Shown here in pieces: positions 34,566-43,539 of a stretch of DNA of 62,920 nucleotides. Each line of letters opens with the position of its first letter. Positions within the stretch are counted from its first letter, which is position 1. The stretch covers positions 1 through 62,920 of the IMG/VR virus record IMGVR_UViG_3300017783_003723, one strand, 5' to 3'. The stretch is from a virus. The notes beneath the pieces were generated by a model, which saw only the letters and a list, made by a program, of their open reading frames with translations, had not been told where the DNA came from and did not search any database. Position numbers and translations under genes: made by a program.

Positions 34566-35816
34566 TTAGTTCTCCATTTGTTCAAACATTGATTTGTTTT
34601 CTTTTACTTTATTATCTATGTTCTGTTCGCTAAAAAATAAATCATGATTATAGATAACTTTGTTTTCTACTTTGTTAATTAATTCATCTTTTTCATCTTT
34701 TGATTTAGCGCACCAGTTTCTAAGTTGATTTATTACCGCATTAAAACGTTCTGCTGGATTTAAGATGTTATCATAAGACTCGTCAAACAATTCAGAAAAA
34801 GTATGATATCCCATATCTCTCAATCTAGATAAACTACCATGTTCTCCTATTAACAAGAATGGTTTATAGTGAATAAAAGACTTAAAAATTTTCTCTGTTA
34901 AAAACCCAGAGTTTTCCATAAAATGAGTTTCTGTGATTAAGTTAATATATGATGTGTTGTATAAATTAACAGGATCATTTGAAAAGAAATATGCTGAATC
35001 AACTGTGTGCTTCTTCATTTCAAAGTTTTCAAAATGATCTAACTGAGCACCACTAAGCAACTTATAAATTTCAACGTAATCTTCTTTATCTGCTTCTACA
35101 ATATCACTGGGATATTTATTTAAGTAAGATTCTCCTAAAAAACTAAAAGCACCTTTGTCAAGAAGTTGTAGTCTATCAAGTTCACTATATAATGCCATTC
35201 GATGTGTTCTAACAATCCTATTTAAAGCAATATAATCATTTTGTTTTTCTTGATTTTTATATTCTGCGTTTGTTTCATTTTGTCGTAAAGAAATGTTTTC
35301 AAACTCTGATACATTAAATATTCTTTTTATACCATCTCTTGCCCAAATTTTCTCGTCTACTTTTAAGTTAGCAGTAAAAACATAAGCATCAATATCTTGC
35401 ATATTGTTATAATCAAGATGTACTTGTATTGAAGGTAAAAACTTCTCTGCTGGCCATCCTTCTCTATGATTTAGTATCAACAACTTTAATTTTTTGTCTC
35501 TTAAAAGTTGTTGTGTATTATAAGGTATAGTATCAATGATAGTTCCCATGCCATTATAGTTAGAGATAATAAGTTGCTGTATAGAAAGTACATAGACGTT
35601 CAAGTAATCATTTTCTTCCCAATCTGATAAAAAACGAGTTTCTATATCAAGATGTTTACTTAAAGGCTCAACGTAATCTACTATACCCAAACATTTTTGC
35701 CAATAATCATAAGAGGCTTTATCAAAGGCAGGTGATGCTTTTAACCAATCATCATATTCGGGAATCCATGAATTAACTTCATCCTGTTTATCATACCAAA
35801 AAATTATTTTTTTCAT
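34566..35816 (-). CDS. GT10-like glycosyltransferase paralogue 3
   Basis: 416 aa from ATG 35816, which follows the methyltransferase stop by one base and has AGGAT upstream. Residues about 295-360 read INLITETHFMENSGFLTEKIFK, then KPFLLIGEHGSL and LRDMGYHTFSELFDESYDN. The ITE...F.TEK..K...P.L..G order resembles the GT10 donor site. An N-terminal segment mentions no known fold. Operon partners (methyltransferase, nucleotide-sugar dehydrogenase, carbamoyltransferase) suggest assembly of a modified sugar. Confidence 0.62.
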   Translation of the reverse strand: MKKIIFWYDKQDEVNSWIPEYDDWLKASPAFDKASYDYWQKCLGIVDYVEPLSKHLDIETRFLSDWEENDYLNVYVLSIQQLIISNYNGMGTIIDTIPYNTQQLLRDKKLKLLILNHREGWPAEKFLPSIQVHLDYNNMQDIDAYVFTANLKVDEKIWARDGIKRIFNVSEFENISLRQNETNAEYKNQEKQNDYIALNRIVRTHRMALYSELDRLQLLDKGAFSFLGESYLNKYPSDIVEADKEDYVEIYKLLSGAQLDHFENFEMKKHTVDSAYFFSNDPVNLYNTSYINLITETHFMENSGFLTEKIFKSFIHYKPFLLIGEHGSLSRLRDMGYHTFSELFDESYDNILNPAERFNAVINQLRNWCAKSKDEKDELINKVENKVIYNHDLFFSEQNIDNKVKENKSMFEQMEN

Positions 35817-35817
35817 T

Positions 35818-36588
35818 TTAAATCCTACGTGTTTTAACAAGAAGGTGCCAACCCAAGTACTCTTTTACTGCTTCACGCATAACTTCAGACATTGATTCAA
35901 ACCATGGTTCAAATTCAAAAATTCCTTTTTTGTACTTCTCTACATTATACATGAAACAATGTGCTTGACGCAACCTTTCAATTTTCCAAAAGTCATCTTT
36001 CAATAAGAGTTCTATTTCATTCCTCGTGAATGCTTCAGCATATGGACAATCTGCTTGGGCTTCAAACTGATCCAATCCTTTACGAATCATAGAATATTTC
36101 CAACTGTCTTTAGCATACACCATAAATCTGAATTCTCCATTAAGATTGATCACATCATGAATGTTTTGTATGGATTGTTCTATGTTTGGATAATGATGTA
36201 ATACGCCATAGCTATATACCAAATCAAACTTGCCAAGGTTTTCCAGATTTTCAGTAGCACTTCGATTAATAAACTTACCCTTTAATCCTTGTACATCAGC
36301 CCTTTGTTCACAAATACGCAAACTTTCGTCACTGATATCAATGCCAGTATATTCTGCTCCGTGTCGCATAAACTGCTCTGCATCAGTTCCGATACCACAT
36401 CCTACTTCTAAAACACGTTTGCCTCGCCACAGATGAAACCCTGCAAAATCTAATATATGTGGTTCAGCTTTGTAGCGTTTAGTGGTTACACTGTCAAAAT
36501 ATTCTACAGTACCGAAAGGTTCTTTACTATGATTGATATTACAGGGTTGAGCATTCCAATAGTCTTTTATTTTTTGCTCAATAGTCAT
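35818..36588 (-). CDS. Class I SAM-dependent methyltransferase
   Basis: 256 aa. VLEVGCGIGTDAEQF (residues 59-73) is motif I for SAM binding, YTGIDISDESL motif II and FDLVYSYGVLHHYPN motif IV/post-I, as in Methyltransf_11-type enzymes. The last 80 residues form a family-specific domain. The start overlaps the dehydrogenase stop by four bases (ATGA). In this cassette a sugar O- or C-methyltransferase is likely, but the target cannot be read from the sequence. Confidence 0.85.
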   Translation of the reverse strand: MTIEQKIKDYWNAQPCNINHSKEPFGTVEYFDSVTTKRYKAEPHILDFAGFHLWRGKRVLEVGCGIGTDAEQFMRHGAEYTGIDISDESLRICEQRADVQGLKGKFINRSATENLENLGKFDLVYSYGVLHHYPNIEQSIQNIHDVINLNGEFRFMVYAKDSWKYSMIRKGLDQFEAQADCPYAEAFTRNEIELLLKDDFWKIERLRQAHCFMYNVEKYKKGIFEFEPWFESMSEVMREAVKEYLGWHLLVKTRRI

Positions 36589-37730
36589 TGCATTCTCGTA
36601 TTACCATAATGTACTACTTTGTTTGTATCACTTGTGAATTTTCTCCAAGGGTCAAATATAACTTGATGTTTACCAAGTTCTTCTGCCGTAGTTTCTTCTG
36701 GGTGTACAAGAACAATGACATCTGCTTCTGCAATATCATCTACCACTTCACCTTCCATTTCTTTTACATACTCTTGTACTAATAGACTGTAACTACCAGC
36801 AGTGTATGAAACACCTGGTTTATAACTGTCTGAAGTAAAGTAAATCTTATCTCCTAAATTAAGTATAGCCGATGCCATATTTGATGCTTGCATATCTCTT
36901 GCTTTCATTATTTCTGCAAAAAGATCATAGTTCAAATCTAAATTATCTGCCATATATCTTAATGCAATATTATCTCTTGGGTGACAAGCACCGCCATCTC
37001 CCATTCCAGCTTTCATGTAAGAAGGACCCATAATTCTTTGGGTACTATCTTTAAGTGCATTGGTAACAACGTCTACATTAATATTGCCCTGTGTTTCTGC
37101 AACATCTTGTATCATGTTCACAAGACCGATCTTGGCACTAATAAACGTATTGTAAAATACTTTAATACATTCACACTCATCCCATGTACCCACAACATAG
37201 CGAGGATCATTTTCCATAATAGTTGCATAGAAGTAAATAAGTTCACCAGCTTCTTTTGTTGTCTCTCCCGTTTCTGTTCCTATCATTACCATTTCTGGAT
37301 TTACCATATCCCACGCTACTGTGCCCATAGCAATTAAATATGGATTATATACAAACCTAGTGTTAGTAACTAATGGTACAAACTCTCTACGTACAGTGCC
37401 CGGCAACACAGTGCTTATAAGAACCAACAATTGATCTTTATTCATGTGTTTGTTTGCTTCTTTTATAACATCAATTACAATGTCATATGAAAAGTCTTTT
37501 GGTGGTAAATGATATGTTGGTGCGCTACCATCATATGCTGGATCATGTGGTGTAGGCACAGCAATGAATACAATGTTTCTATCTTTAACAACCTCTTCAA
37601 TAGAATCTTTCATTTCTACAGTAGTGTCTACATCGGCTACATCATATGCAACTACATCATGTCCTTTTTCTGAAATTACTTCTCCACATGGCTGACCTAA
37701 TTTACCAAAACCAATAAACCCAATTCTCAT
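36585..37730 (-). CDS. UDP-glucose/GDP-mannose-type 6-dehydrogenase
   Basis: 381 aa (family usually 400-450). The N-terminal GFGKLGQPC is the NAD-binding loop. FYNTFISAKIGLVNM with Lys200 and GDGGACHPRDNIAL with Cys249 are the catalytic elements, and FVYNPYLI...MVMIGTETG the central-domain signature. The family oxidises C6 of nucleotide sugars to uronic acids. It overlaps the methyltransferase and the GT10-like gene by four bases each. The enzyme would make the charged sugar for this cassette. Confidence 0.85.
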   Translation of the reverse strand: MRIGFIGFGKLGQPCGEVISEKGHDVVAYDVADVDTTVEMKDSIEEVVKDRNIVFIAVPTPHDPAYDGSAPTYHLPPKDFSYDIVIDVIKEANKHMNKDQLLVLISTVLPGTVRREFVPLVTNTRFVYNPYLIAMGTVAWDMVNPEMVMIGTETGETTKEAGELIYFYATIMENDPRYVVGTWDECECIKVFYNTFISAKIGLVNMIQDVAETQGNINVDVVTNALKDSTQRIMGPSYMKAGMGDGGACHPRDNIALRYMADNLDLNYDLFAEIMKARDMQASNMASAILNLGDKIYFTSDSYKPGVSYTAGSYSLLVQEYVKEMEGEVVDDIAEADVIVLVHPEETTAEELGKHQVIFDPWRKFTSDTNKVVHYGNTRMQ

Positions 37731-39337
37731 CTGAGTACTCCTCCAATATATCTAAAATAGTTATTCTGTCTTCTTTTCAAGTTATTATATTTGCCTATAA
37801 AATGTTCATGATTGTGATGTAGTTTTTTCTTAACACTATCATAGATTTCTCTTTTATCTGCATCTGATTTTTTACTCCAAGTGTATGCTTGATTAACAAC
37901 AGCATTAAATCTTTCTTTATCATCTGTCATTAAATCATAAGACTCATCAAACATTTCTGGAAATGTCTCATACCCCTCATCTTGTAAAAAAGCCAAAGTT
38001 CCAGGAGATCCTAACATGAGTATTGGATGAAAATATGCAAGGGGCTTAAAAGTTTTTTCTGTAATAAACATTGTTCTATTGTATGGTTCTTTACGCATAT
38101 AAAGAGCAAATTCTGGGTTATCATAAAAAGGTAAACCAAAATTAGTTTCGGTTACAAGACTAAAGTAAGACTCTTCAAAATATTTCTTATTAAGTATTCT
38201 ATCATCACTAATAACTTCTTCATGGGCATCCATTATAATACGTCTTTTTAATCTATTTTTGACAAACATGGTTTCAAACCATTCGACTTGTTGTTCATTT
38301 TCAAAGAATTGTTCTTTGATATACGTGTGTAAGTTTCCTCTACCTGTAATAGTATCCGTTGATTCACCTCTAAATAATAAACTAATGAAGTTATCATGCA
38401 TTCCTAGTCTATGAAGTTCCGATATCATTGCAATTCTATGTGGTCTTATTCTAGCATTCATACACATAAAATCTTTTTTCTTTGATTCTGAATTAGGAAC
38501 ATTTAACATTACTTCTGCTTCAGACAAAGGTTTTAATGTTCCTTCAGTTGCATATTTTGCTGGTTTACCTTCTGGCATCCATCTACCAGTTCTGCTTAAA
38601 TATTGAATTAAGTATAACAACTGAAAATATTCAAAAGGAACTATGTTCTTAAATTTAAACTGTGCAGGAATTTCAGGATTCACTTCACACCATTGTTCAT
38701 AATTTTTGTTAAATTTTAAATCAGCACAAGAAATTGCAATTTTACTATCAGCAAGTCCATGACCTATAATAGACTGAGAAAGTTTTTTTATCCATTGATG
38801 CTCATCACAACCAAAAGATTCTCCCATAAGAAGTAAGAACAAAGAGAGTTTTTTATCTGCAATCAACTCTCTTGCTTTAACAGATATATTTGATATACAA
38901 TTACCAAACATTTTTGGAAACTCTAACCACAAATCTATAGGATAAATGTTTACATCATTTTTACCGAAAGTTTTTGAAGCAGATTCATAGTCTTTAACAT
39001 CATATATTCTAACCGTACCGTTTATGTGACCTATCAGGGGTGCAATAGTATCGTATAAAACTTTATTATCACTGCCATTAGGTGGATAAAGAAGTTCGCC
39101 ATTACCATTTGGGTTCTCTATTCTTTCTTTGGATCTATCAAAGAATAAATTAAAAGAAACTTCAGGATATTCAGCACGTTCATATCTACCAAAAGCAGGT
39201 ATAGGCAAAGTGCCAGGCTCTCTATGAGAAATCTCTTTTGTGGAATTCTGATCTTCTAACAACCAGATCATATGCTCCAACAAAGATATTATTTTTTCTC
39301 CTTGATCGAAAGATATTGGAGGATTATCCAGTGCCAA
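37727..39337 (-). CDS. GT10-like glycosyltransferase paralogue 4
   Basis: 536 aa, the longest of four paralogues. Residues about 435-490 read MFITEKTFKPLAYFHPILMLGSPGTLAFL and then EGYETFPEMFDESYD; this is the clearest copy of the motif. FSLVTETNFGLPFYDNPEF before it corresponds to the region that binds the nucleotide in GT10 enzymes. An ARIRPHRIAMISELHRLGM segment in the middle is shared with paralogue 3 (NRIVRTHRMALYSELDRLQL). The start overlaps the first radical SAM gene by 14 bases, joining the sugar cassette with the radical SAM array. Confidence 0.65.
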   Translation of the reverse strand: MALDNPPISFDQGEKIISLLEHMIWLLEDQNSTKEISHREPGTLPIPAFGRYERAEYPEVSFNLFFDRSKERIENPNGNGELLYPPNGSDNKVLYDTIAPLIGHINGTVRIYDVKDYESASKTFGKNDVNIYPIDLWLEFPKMFGNCISNISVKARELIADKKLSLFLLLMGESFGCDEHQWIKKLSQSIIGHGLADSKIAISCADLKFNKNYEQWCEVNPEIPAQFKFKNIVPFEYFQLLYLIQYLSRTGRWMPEGKPAKYATEGTLKPLSEAEVMLNVPNSESKKKDFMCMNARIRPHRIAMISELHRLGMHDNFISLLFRGESTDTITGRGNLHTYIKEQFFENEQQVEWFETMFVKNRLKRRIIMDAHEEVISDDRILNKKYFEESYFSLVTETNFGLPFYDNPEFALYMRKEPYNRTMFITEKTFKPLAYFHPILMLGSPGTLAFLQDEGYETFPEMFDESYDLMTDDKERFNAVVNQAYTWSKKSDADKREIYDSVKKKLHHNHEHFIGKYNNLKRRQNNYFRYIGGVLR

Positions 39338-40589
39338 TTATATTCTCCGTAACATCTTTCACTATATCACTTATAACCGGATATAATTTTCTCCAGTTTG
39401 TATTTCTTCGTAAGTCAATTGCATCTAAATATTTTTCAAATGCAATTACTTGTGGTACATTCAGAGTGCTTGTATTCATTCCTTTAAGAATGCCCTCTAA
39501 ACATTCTTTTTGTTCTTTATCATTGGGATCAGTAATTTTAGAGATTGCTTCTTCTAAGTAGAAAGCAATTTTATCGCCAAATATATAAGGATCTAAACAT
39601 TCTGGTCTAACAATTGTATTCGAACTAATCCATAGTCCAGCTTTATATTCTTGACGCAAACTATAAATCTTATCAATGAAATCACCTAAAGTAGGTACAG
39701 TAATTGCACTGATCGTCATATGTATATTGACTGGTACGCCTTGAGATAAACAATATCTTAAATTTGTTTCCCAATTTTTTAAGTCCATTCCATAACGGGC
39801 ATACTCTGCTTGAGGTCCCCAACAATCTTGACTAGCAACAATATGAAACTCTCGTATCTTCTTTTTGGCAATCAGATCATTTACTTTTTGAATCTTCTTT
39901 TTAAATTTTTCTTCGTCATGTTTTAAGTTACTAAAAATTCTCCAAATAAGATTTGGATTAGGATGTTTATCAAAGAAGTCTAAACACTGATCAAATTCTT
40001 TTTGATACATTGGCTCACCACCAAGTGTCTGAAACTCATATAGATGATGAGAATTTTCTACCATCCATTCCCAAAATTTTTGTAGATATAGAGGATAGTT
40101 ATCCACACTTTTGTGTATCATATAACTAGGATTAGCGGCAATAGGTCCATGCTTTTTATATTCTGCTTCAATAACAGAACTAAACTGAGGAGTACAATAT
40201 GTACACGCTTGATTACAAACGTTGGTAAAGTAAACTTCTAATAAACGTGGAGTAACTTTAGTTGCTTTAAGATCGCCCGCAACAATTTCTGGTGGTATCA
40301 AATCTTTCTTATTGATCCAAGCAGTTCTCTCACTAGAGCCACCAGCATCTTCAATCTTTTTACAATACTCACAACCATTCCCTGGCCATAAGCCATCAAG
40401 CATCTTCTCTCTGTCACCAACTTTACCAGGAAGATTATGAAAGTCTTTAATGGTACTTAAATCAAATTCCCAGTGGTTACATCTATGACAACTCGTTGAT
40501 GTACCCTTTGATAAAAATATTGTACTCCAAGACCATTTAAACTGACAAGAAGTTGCCGTCTTAATAGGAAAAATTACATCATCACTCAT
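39324..40589 (-). CDS. Radical SAM protein 1 of 7 (twitch-domain type)
   Basis: 421 aa. The cluster motif CNQACTYC is at residues 125-132, after LLEVYFTNV. Before it lie Cys15, CHRC (34-37) and CEYC (73-76), likely to bind auxiliary iron-sulfur or zinc. QTLGGEPMYQKEF is the GGEP motif of SAM binding. The C-terminus has RRNTNWRKLYPVI, a weak form of the tail motif shared by the array. Substrate unknown. Overlaps the next gene upstream by four bases. Confidence 0.88.
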   Translation of the reverse strand: MSDDVIFPIKTATSCQFKWSWSTIFLSKGTSTSCHRCNHWEFDLSTIKDFHNLPGKVGDREKMLDGLWPGNGCEYCKKIEDAGGSSERTAWINKKDLIPPEIVAGDLKATKVTPRLLEVYFTNVCNQACTYCTPQFSSVIEAEYKKHGPIAANPSYMIHKSVDNYPLYLQKFWEWMVENSHHLYEFQTLGGEPMYQKEFDQCLDFFDKHPNPNLIWRIFSNLKHDEEKFKKKIQKVNDLIAKKKIREFHIVASQDCWGPQAEYARYGMDLKNWETNLRYCLSQGVPVNIHMTISAITVPTLGDFIDKIYSLRQEYKAGLWISSNTIVRPECLDPYIFGDKIAFYLEEAISKITDPNDKEQKECLEGILKGMNTSTLNVPQVIAFEKYLDAIDLRRNTNWRKLYPVISDIVKDVTENIIGTG

Positions 40590-41803
40590 TCAATTATCTC
40601 TTTCATGTTTATATGTTCTGGGAATGCCTCAAAGAAATTCTCATCTCTTAATTCATCTCTTCGCGTTACTATCTGGTCCCAACCCCCTTTTATTCTTCTA
40701 GAGTCTCCTTCTTTTGCCCACATAAAATTAATCAAGGCAACAAGATTTCTAGCCAACAAAGAATCATCTTCGAATCCCATGCTAATGTATTTATCATAGG
40801 TTTTTCTGATTCTTTTTTCAAGTTCTTCTTTTTTCCAATCAGGAACACTTTGAGTTGAGAAGTGTATTGGTTGTTCTAACACATTAATGTTAATTCTTAC
40901 TGGATCTAAGAATGTAAAATCATCTACATCGTTAGGATTCGCACTATCAGCACAATAATCTATAAAATCCATTGCAGTATACAGATTAGCCCATCCAACA
41001 GTACAAGTTACTCCCATATAAACGTGCGGAGTTTCTTTCTTAACTTTCTTAATGTTTTCTACCAATTTATCCCACTTAGTACCATTTCTCCAATACTCTG
41101 CTCCTTTTTCCATACCATCTAAACTTAACAAGAGTTTTACATCACTAAACTTTTTCCAATATTCTGTTATATGTCTTTGTTTATATTTCATGGTACTAAA
41201 ATTTGTATTATATACAAGTTTCATATCAGTGCGGTTCAATTCTTCTAGTCTGTCTAATATTTTCCAATGTTCCCATTGAATTAGTGGTTCACCACCAGCA
41301 AAATAAATCTTTTGTGCGTCTGGTAAATAAGGATAAACTTGATCAAACAAATCTTCTTCTGTCTTACCAGCAAAGATAAGGTCTTGTGAAGAACCTTTAT
41401 CTTCGTTATGAATCGAACTACTGTATTCATGATAACATCCACGACATTTGAAGTTACAAAAATTATTGAATCTAAAATCCATATACAATAGATTTACATC
41501 TGCATTTTCATCTATTTCAGCAAATGCTTTGAATTCATCATTAAGACCTTCTCTCAAAGAGTGAATATTAGAGTTTTCAAAATTGATACAAGTACTACAA
41601 TTTTTTGCTATTTCAGGTGTAATCTCTCCCGCAATAAAATCTCTTCTCAACGTCTTATATTCATCACTGTGCCATATCTCTTCTATAGTCTTTTCTTTTA
41701 AAGAACCATAAGTAGTATTGCCAACACAACAAGTCTTTACTTCACCGGTCGTATGAGCATATAGATGAACGAATGGCGCTACACAGAAAAATTTATCAGA
41801 CAT
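40586..41803 (-). CDS. Radical SAM protein 2 of 7
   Basis: 405 aa. CNFKCRGC at residues 116-123 is the cluster motif and YFAGGEPLIQWEHW the GGEP motif. The N-terminus FFCVAPFVHLYAHTTGEVKTCC and a later CSTC give an auxiliary Cys set different from protein 1 (SPASM-like segment placed at the N-terminus). The C-terminus LRDENFFEAFPEHI fits the shared R..NF...FPE tail. Start overlaps the neighbouring stop by eight bases. Confidence 0.88.
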   Translation of the reverse strand: MSDKFFCVAPFVHLYAHTTGEVKTCCVGNTTYGSLKEKTIEEIWHSDEYKTLRRDFIAGEITPEIAKNCSTCINFENSNIHSLREGLNDEFKAFAEIDENADVNLLYMDFRFNNFCNFKCRGCYHEYSSSIHNEDKGSSQDLIFAGKTEEDLFDQVYPYLPDAQKIYFAGGEPLIQWEHWKILDRLEELNRTDMKLVYNTNFSTMKYKQRHITEYWKKFSDVKLLLSLDGMEKGAEYWRNGTKWDKLVENIKKVKKETPHVYMGVTCTVGWANLYTAMDFIDYCADSANPNDVDDFTFLDPVRININVLEQPIHFSTQSVPDWKKEELEKRIRKTYDKYISMGFEDDSLLARNLVALINFMWAKEGDSRRIKGGWDQIVTRRDELRDENFFEAFPEHINMKEIIE

Positions 41804-42989
41804 AAAGGTACACCATATCGTATAGTTCTGGAAAAGTTTGTTTAAAGTTATTGTTTCTCAGTTCATCCATTTTCAAGGTCTTCTGATAAAACTCTGTCAT
41901 ATTATCAGAACTTTTGCCTTTTGTCAAGTAATCAATTACTGTTTGATTAGGAAATTTAGCAACAACAGCATCTTTTATTTTTTGTGGCAACAATGCAGGA
42001 TCAAGATAAGATGGATCAGTAACAAAGTTCATAGAAATATATGGAGCAAAAGAAAAGTATTCGTGAAACTCTTTCATGTATAATATGTTGTATGTAGATA
42101 CCGTTTGCATTATGTTATATGAAATATTATCTGCTTCACATACCTTTTTTATCCATTCTAAAGTTTGTGTAATAACATCCCACTTTGATGGGTGTCTAAT
42201 AAAAGAATTTCTTTCTTCTAAGCAATCGATTGATATCATAAGTTGTACGTGCTTAAAGTTTTTCCAAACTTCTTCATATGTGTGATTAATAACTGTGCAG
42301 TTAGTAGAATATACTAACGTAATATCTTTCGATCTACCAGACTCTACAAGATCAATTAAAAACTGTTTATGTTTATCAATGAGAAGTGGTTCTCCTCCAT
42401 TAATGTAAACATATCTAAGAGTATCAGAATGTTCTAACAACTTTTCCCAAAAATCAGTATCAAGTGGCCAGTTAAAAAGATTCTTATCATAAGAAAGTGG
42501 GTTATCTGGATTTACAGTATTCCAATCTTTTATCCAACGGCTAGTTGACAATGGGTTGCAAGAACGACACGCTAAGTTACAGTGATTACCCAAACGTAAC
42601 TCAACAAATTCATATGAGACATCATTTATTGTACCGTCTTTATTTGTTATCTCTATCGCTCTAAATTCATTGAAGTTTAATCTATCAGATTCATACTGTC
42701 TCTTTGATTTTATTCCTACTTTTTCTAAATCAAAACATCTCGTACACTGAACAGGCTCTTCACCATTAAGCATTTGTTTTCTAACTTTACTAAACGAATC
42801 ACTGTTCTGTATTAAGTCAAAATCATATTTGGTTGTATGTAGTGTTTTTGGCTTTCTTTGATTGAATTCATCTGTATCAAATGACTCAGAAATACCTTGT
42901 GTATGATCTGCTTCACAACAAAGTGTCAATTCACCTTGTGGGTGAGTTGCTAAATGTGTCCATGGCAAAGGGCAAAAAGTTTTACTCAT
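41796..42989 (-). CDS. Radical SAM protein 3 of 7
   Basis: 397 aa. CNLACRSC at residues 137-144, INGGEPLLIDKHKQF as GGEP motif. The N-terminal FCPLPWTHLATHPQGELTLCC and QCTRC repeat the auxiliary Cys arrangement of protein 2. C-terminal LRNNNFKQTFPELYDM is a clear copy of the shared tail. It overlaps the sulfotransferase-like gene by eight bases. Confidence 0.88.
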   Translation of the reverse strand: MSKTFCPLPWTHLATHPQGELTLCCEADHTQGISESFDTDEFNQRKPKTLHTTKYDFDLIQNSDSFSKVRKQMLNGEEPVQCTRCFDLEKVGIKSKRQYESDRLNFNEFRAIEITNKDGTINDVSYEFVELRLGNHCNLACRSCNPLSTSRWIKDWNTVNPDNPLSYDKNLFNWPLDTDFWEKLLEHSDTLRYVYINGGEPLLIDKHKQFLIDLVESGRSKDITLVYSTNCTVINHTYEEVWKNFKHVQLMISIDCLEERNSFIRHPSKWDVITQTLEWIKKVCEADNISYNIMQTVSTYNILYMKEFHEYFSFAPYISMNFVTDPSYLDPALLPQKIKDAVVAKFPNQTVIDYLTKGKSSDNMTEFYQKTLKMDELRNNNFKQTFPELYDMVYLYV

Positions 42990-43539
42990 TAAAATATTCC
43001 TCTGCGTCTACTATTTCAAGATCATAGTCTGGAATATCCAGTAAATCTGGTGTATCATGTTTATCATATTTTTCGTGTTTATCTTCTCTATCTTCAAGAA
43101 ACATAATTTTACCACCAAACTCTTTATACCAAATTTTTTGAAGTTTAAGATTATTAATAATAGTTCTTATTATCACTTTATTATCATAATCGGTAAGTGT
43201 TTTTCTTGTATCTGGCAATTTTTTTCCTGGATGCCACCAGTCAAAAGCCCAAGAATACATCATAGAATTAACTTGGGCTCTTATGTCTTTTCTTAAACAA
43301 AAAATTAAATCATCAGCACATTCAAGATATTCTTTTTTAAATAACGATTCATTATGGCCAATATTATCAGGCATTATTTTATATAATTTTATATCAGAAT
43401 CTGGCTTTTTATAACCACCATTGAAGCCGTGACACCATTCACCCGTATATTGTGAAAAGAACTTGAGTCCAGTTTCTCCATGTAACTTTTTAATCAGCGT
43501 AGATGAACCAGTTCTATAATTTGCAATAACAACTATCAT
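42982..43539 (-). CDS. Sulfotransferase-like protein
   Basis: 185 aa from ATG 43539, which overlaps the stop of radical SAM protein 4 as ATGA; an upstream GTG/ATG at 43554 is less likely. IVVIANYRTGSSTLIKKL (residues 2-19) resembles the P-loop that binds the 5'-phosphosulfate of PAPS. CLRKDIRAQVNSMMYSW resembles the 3'-phosphate-binding segment with Arg and Ser. Small phage sulfotransferase-like proteins of this kind are recognisable, but acceptor is unknown. It interrupts the radical SAM array. Confidence 0.6.
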   Translation of the reverse strand: MIVVIANYRTGSSTLIKKLHGETGLKFFSQYTGEWCHGFNGGYKKPDSDIKLYKIMPDNIGHNESLFKKEYLECADDLIFCLRKDIRAQVNSMMYSWAFDWWHPGKKLPDTRKTLTDYDNKVIIRTIINNLKLQKIWYKEFGGKIMFLEDREDKHEKYDKHDTPDLLDIPDYDLEIVDAEEYFNE

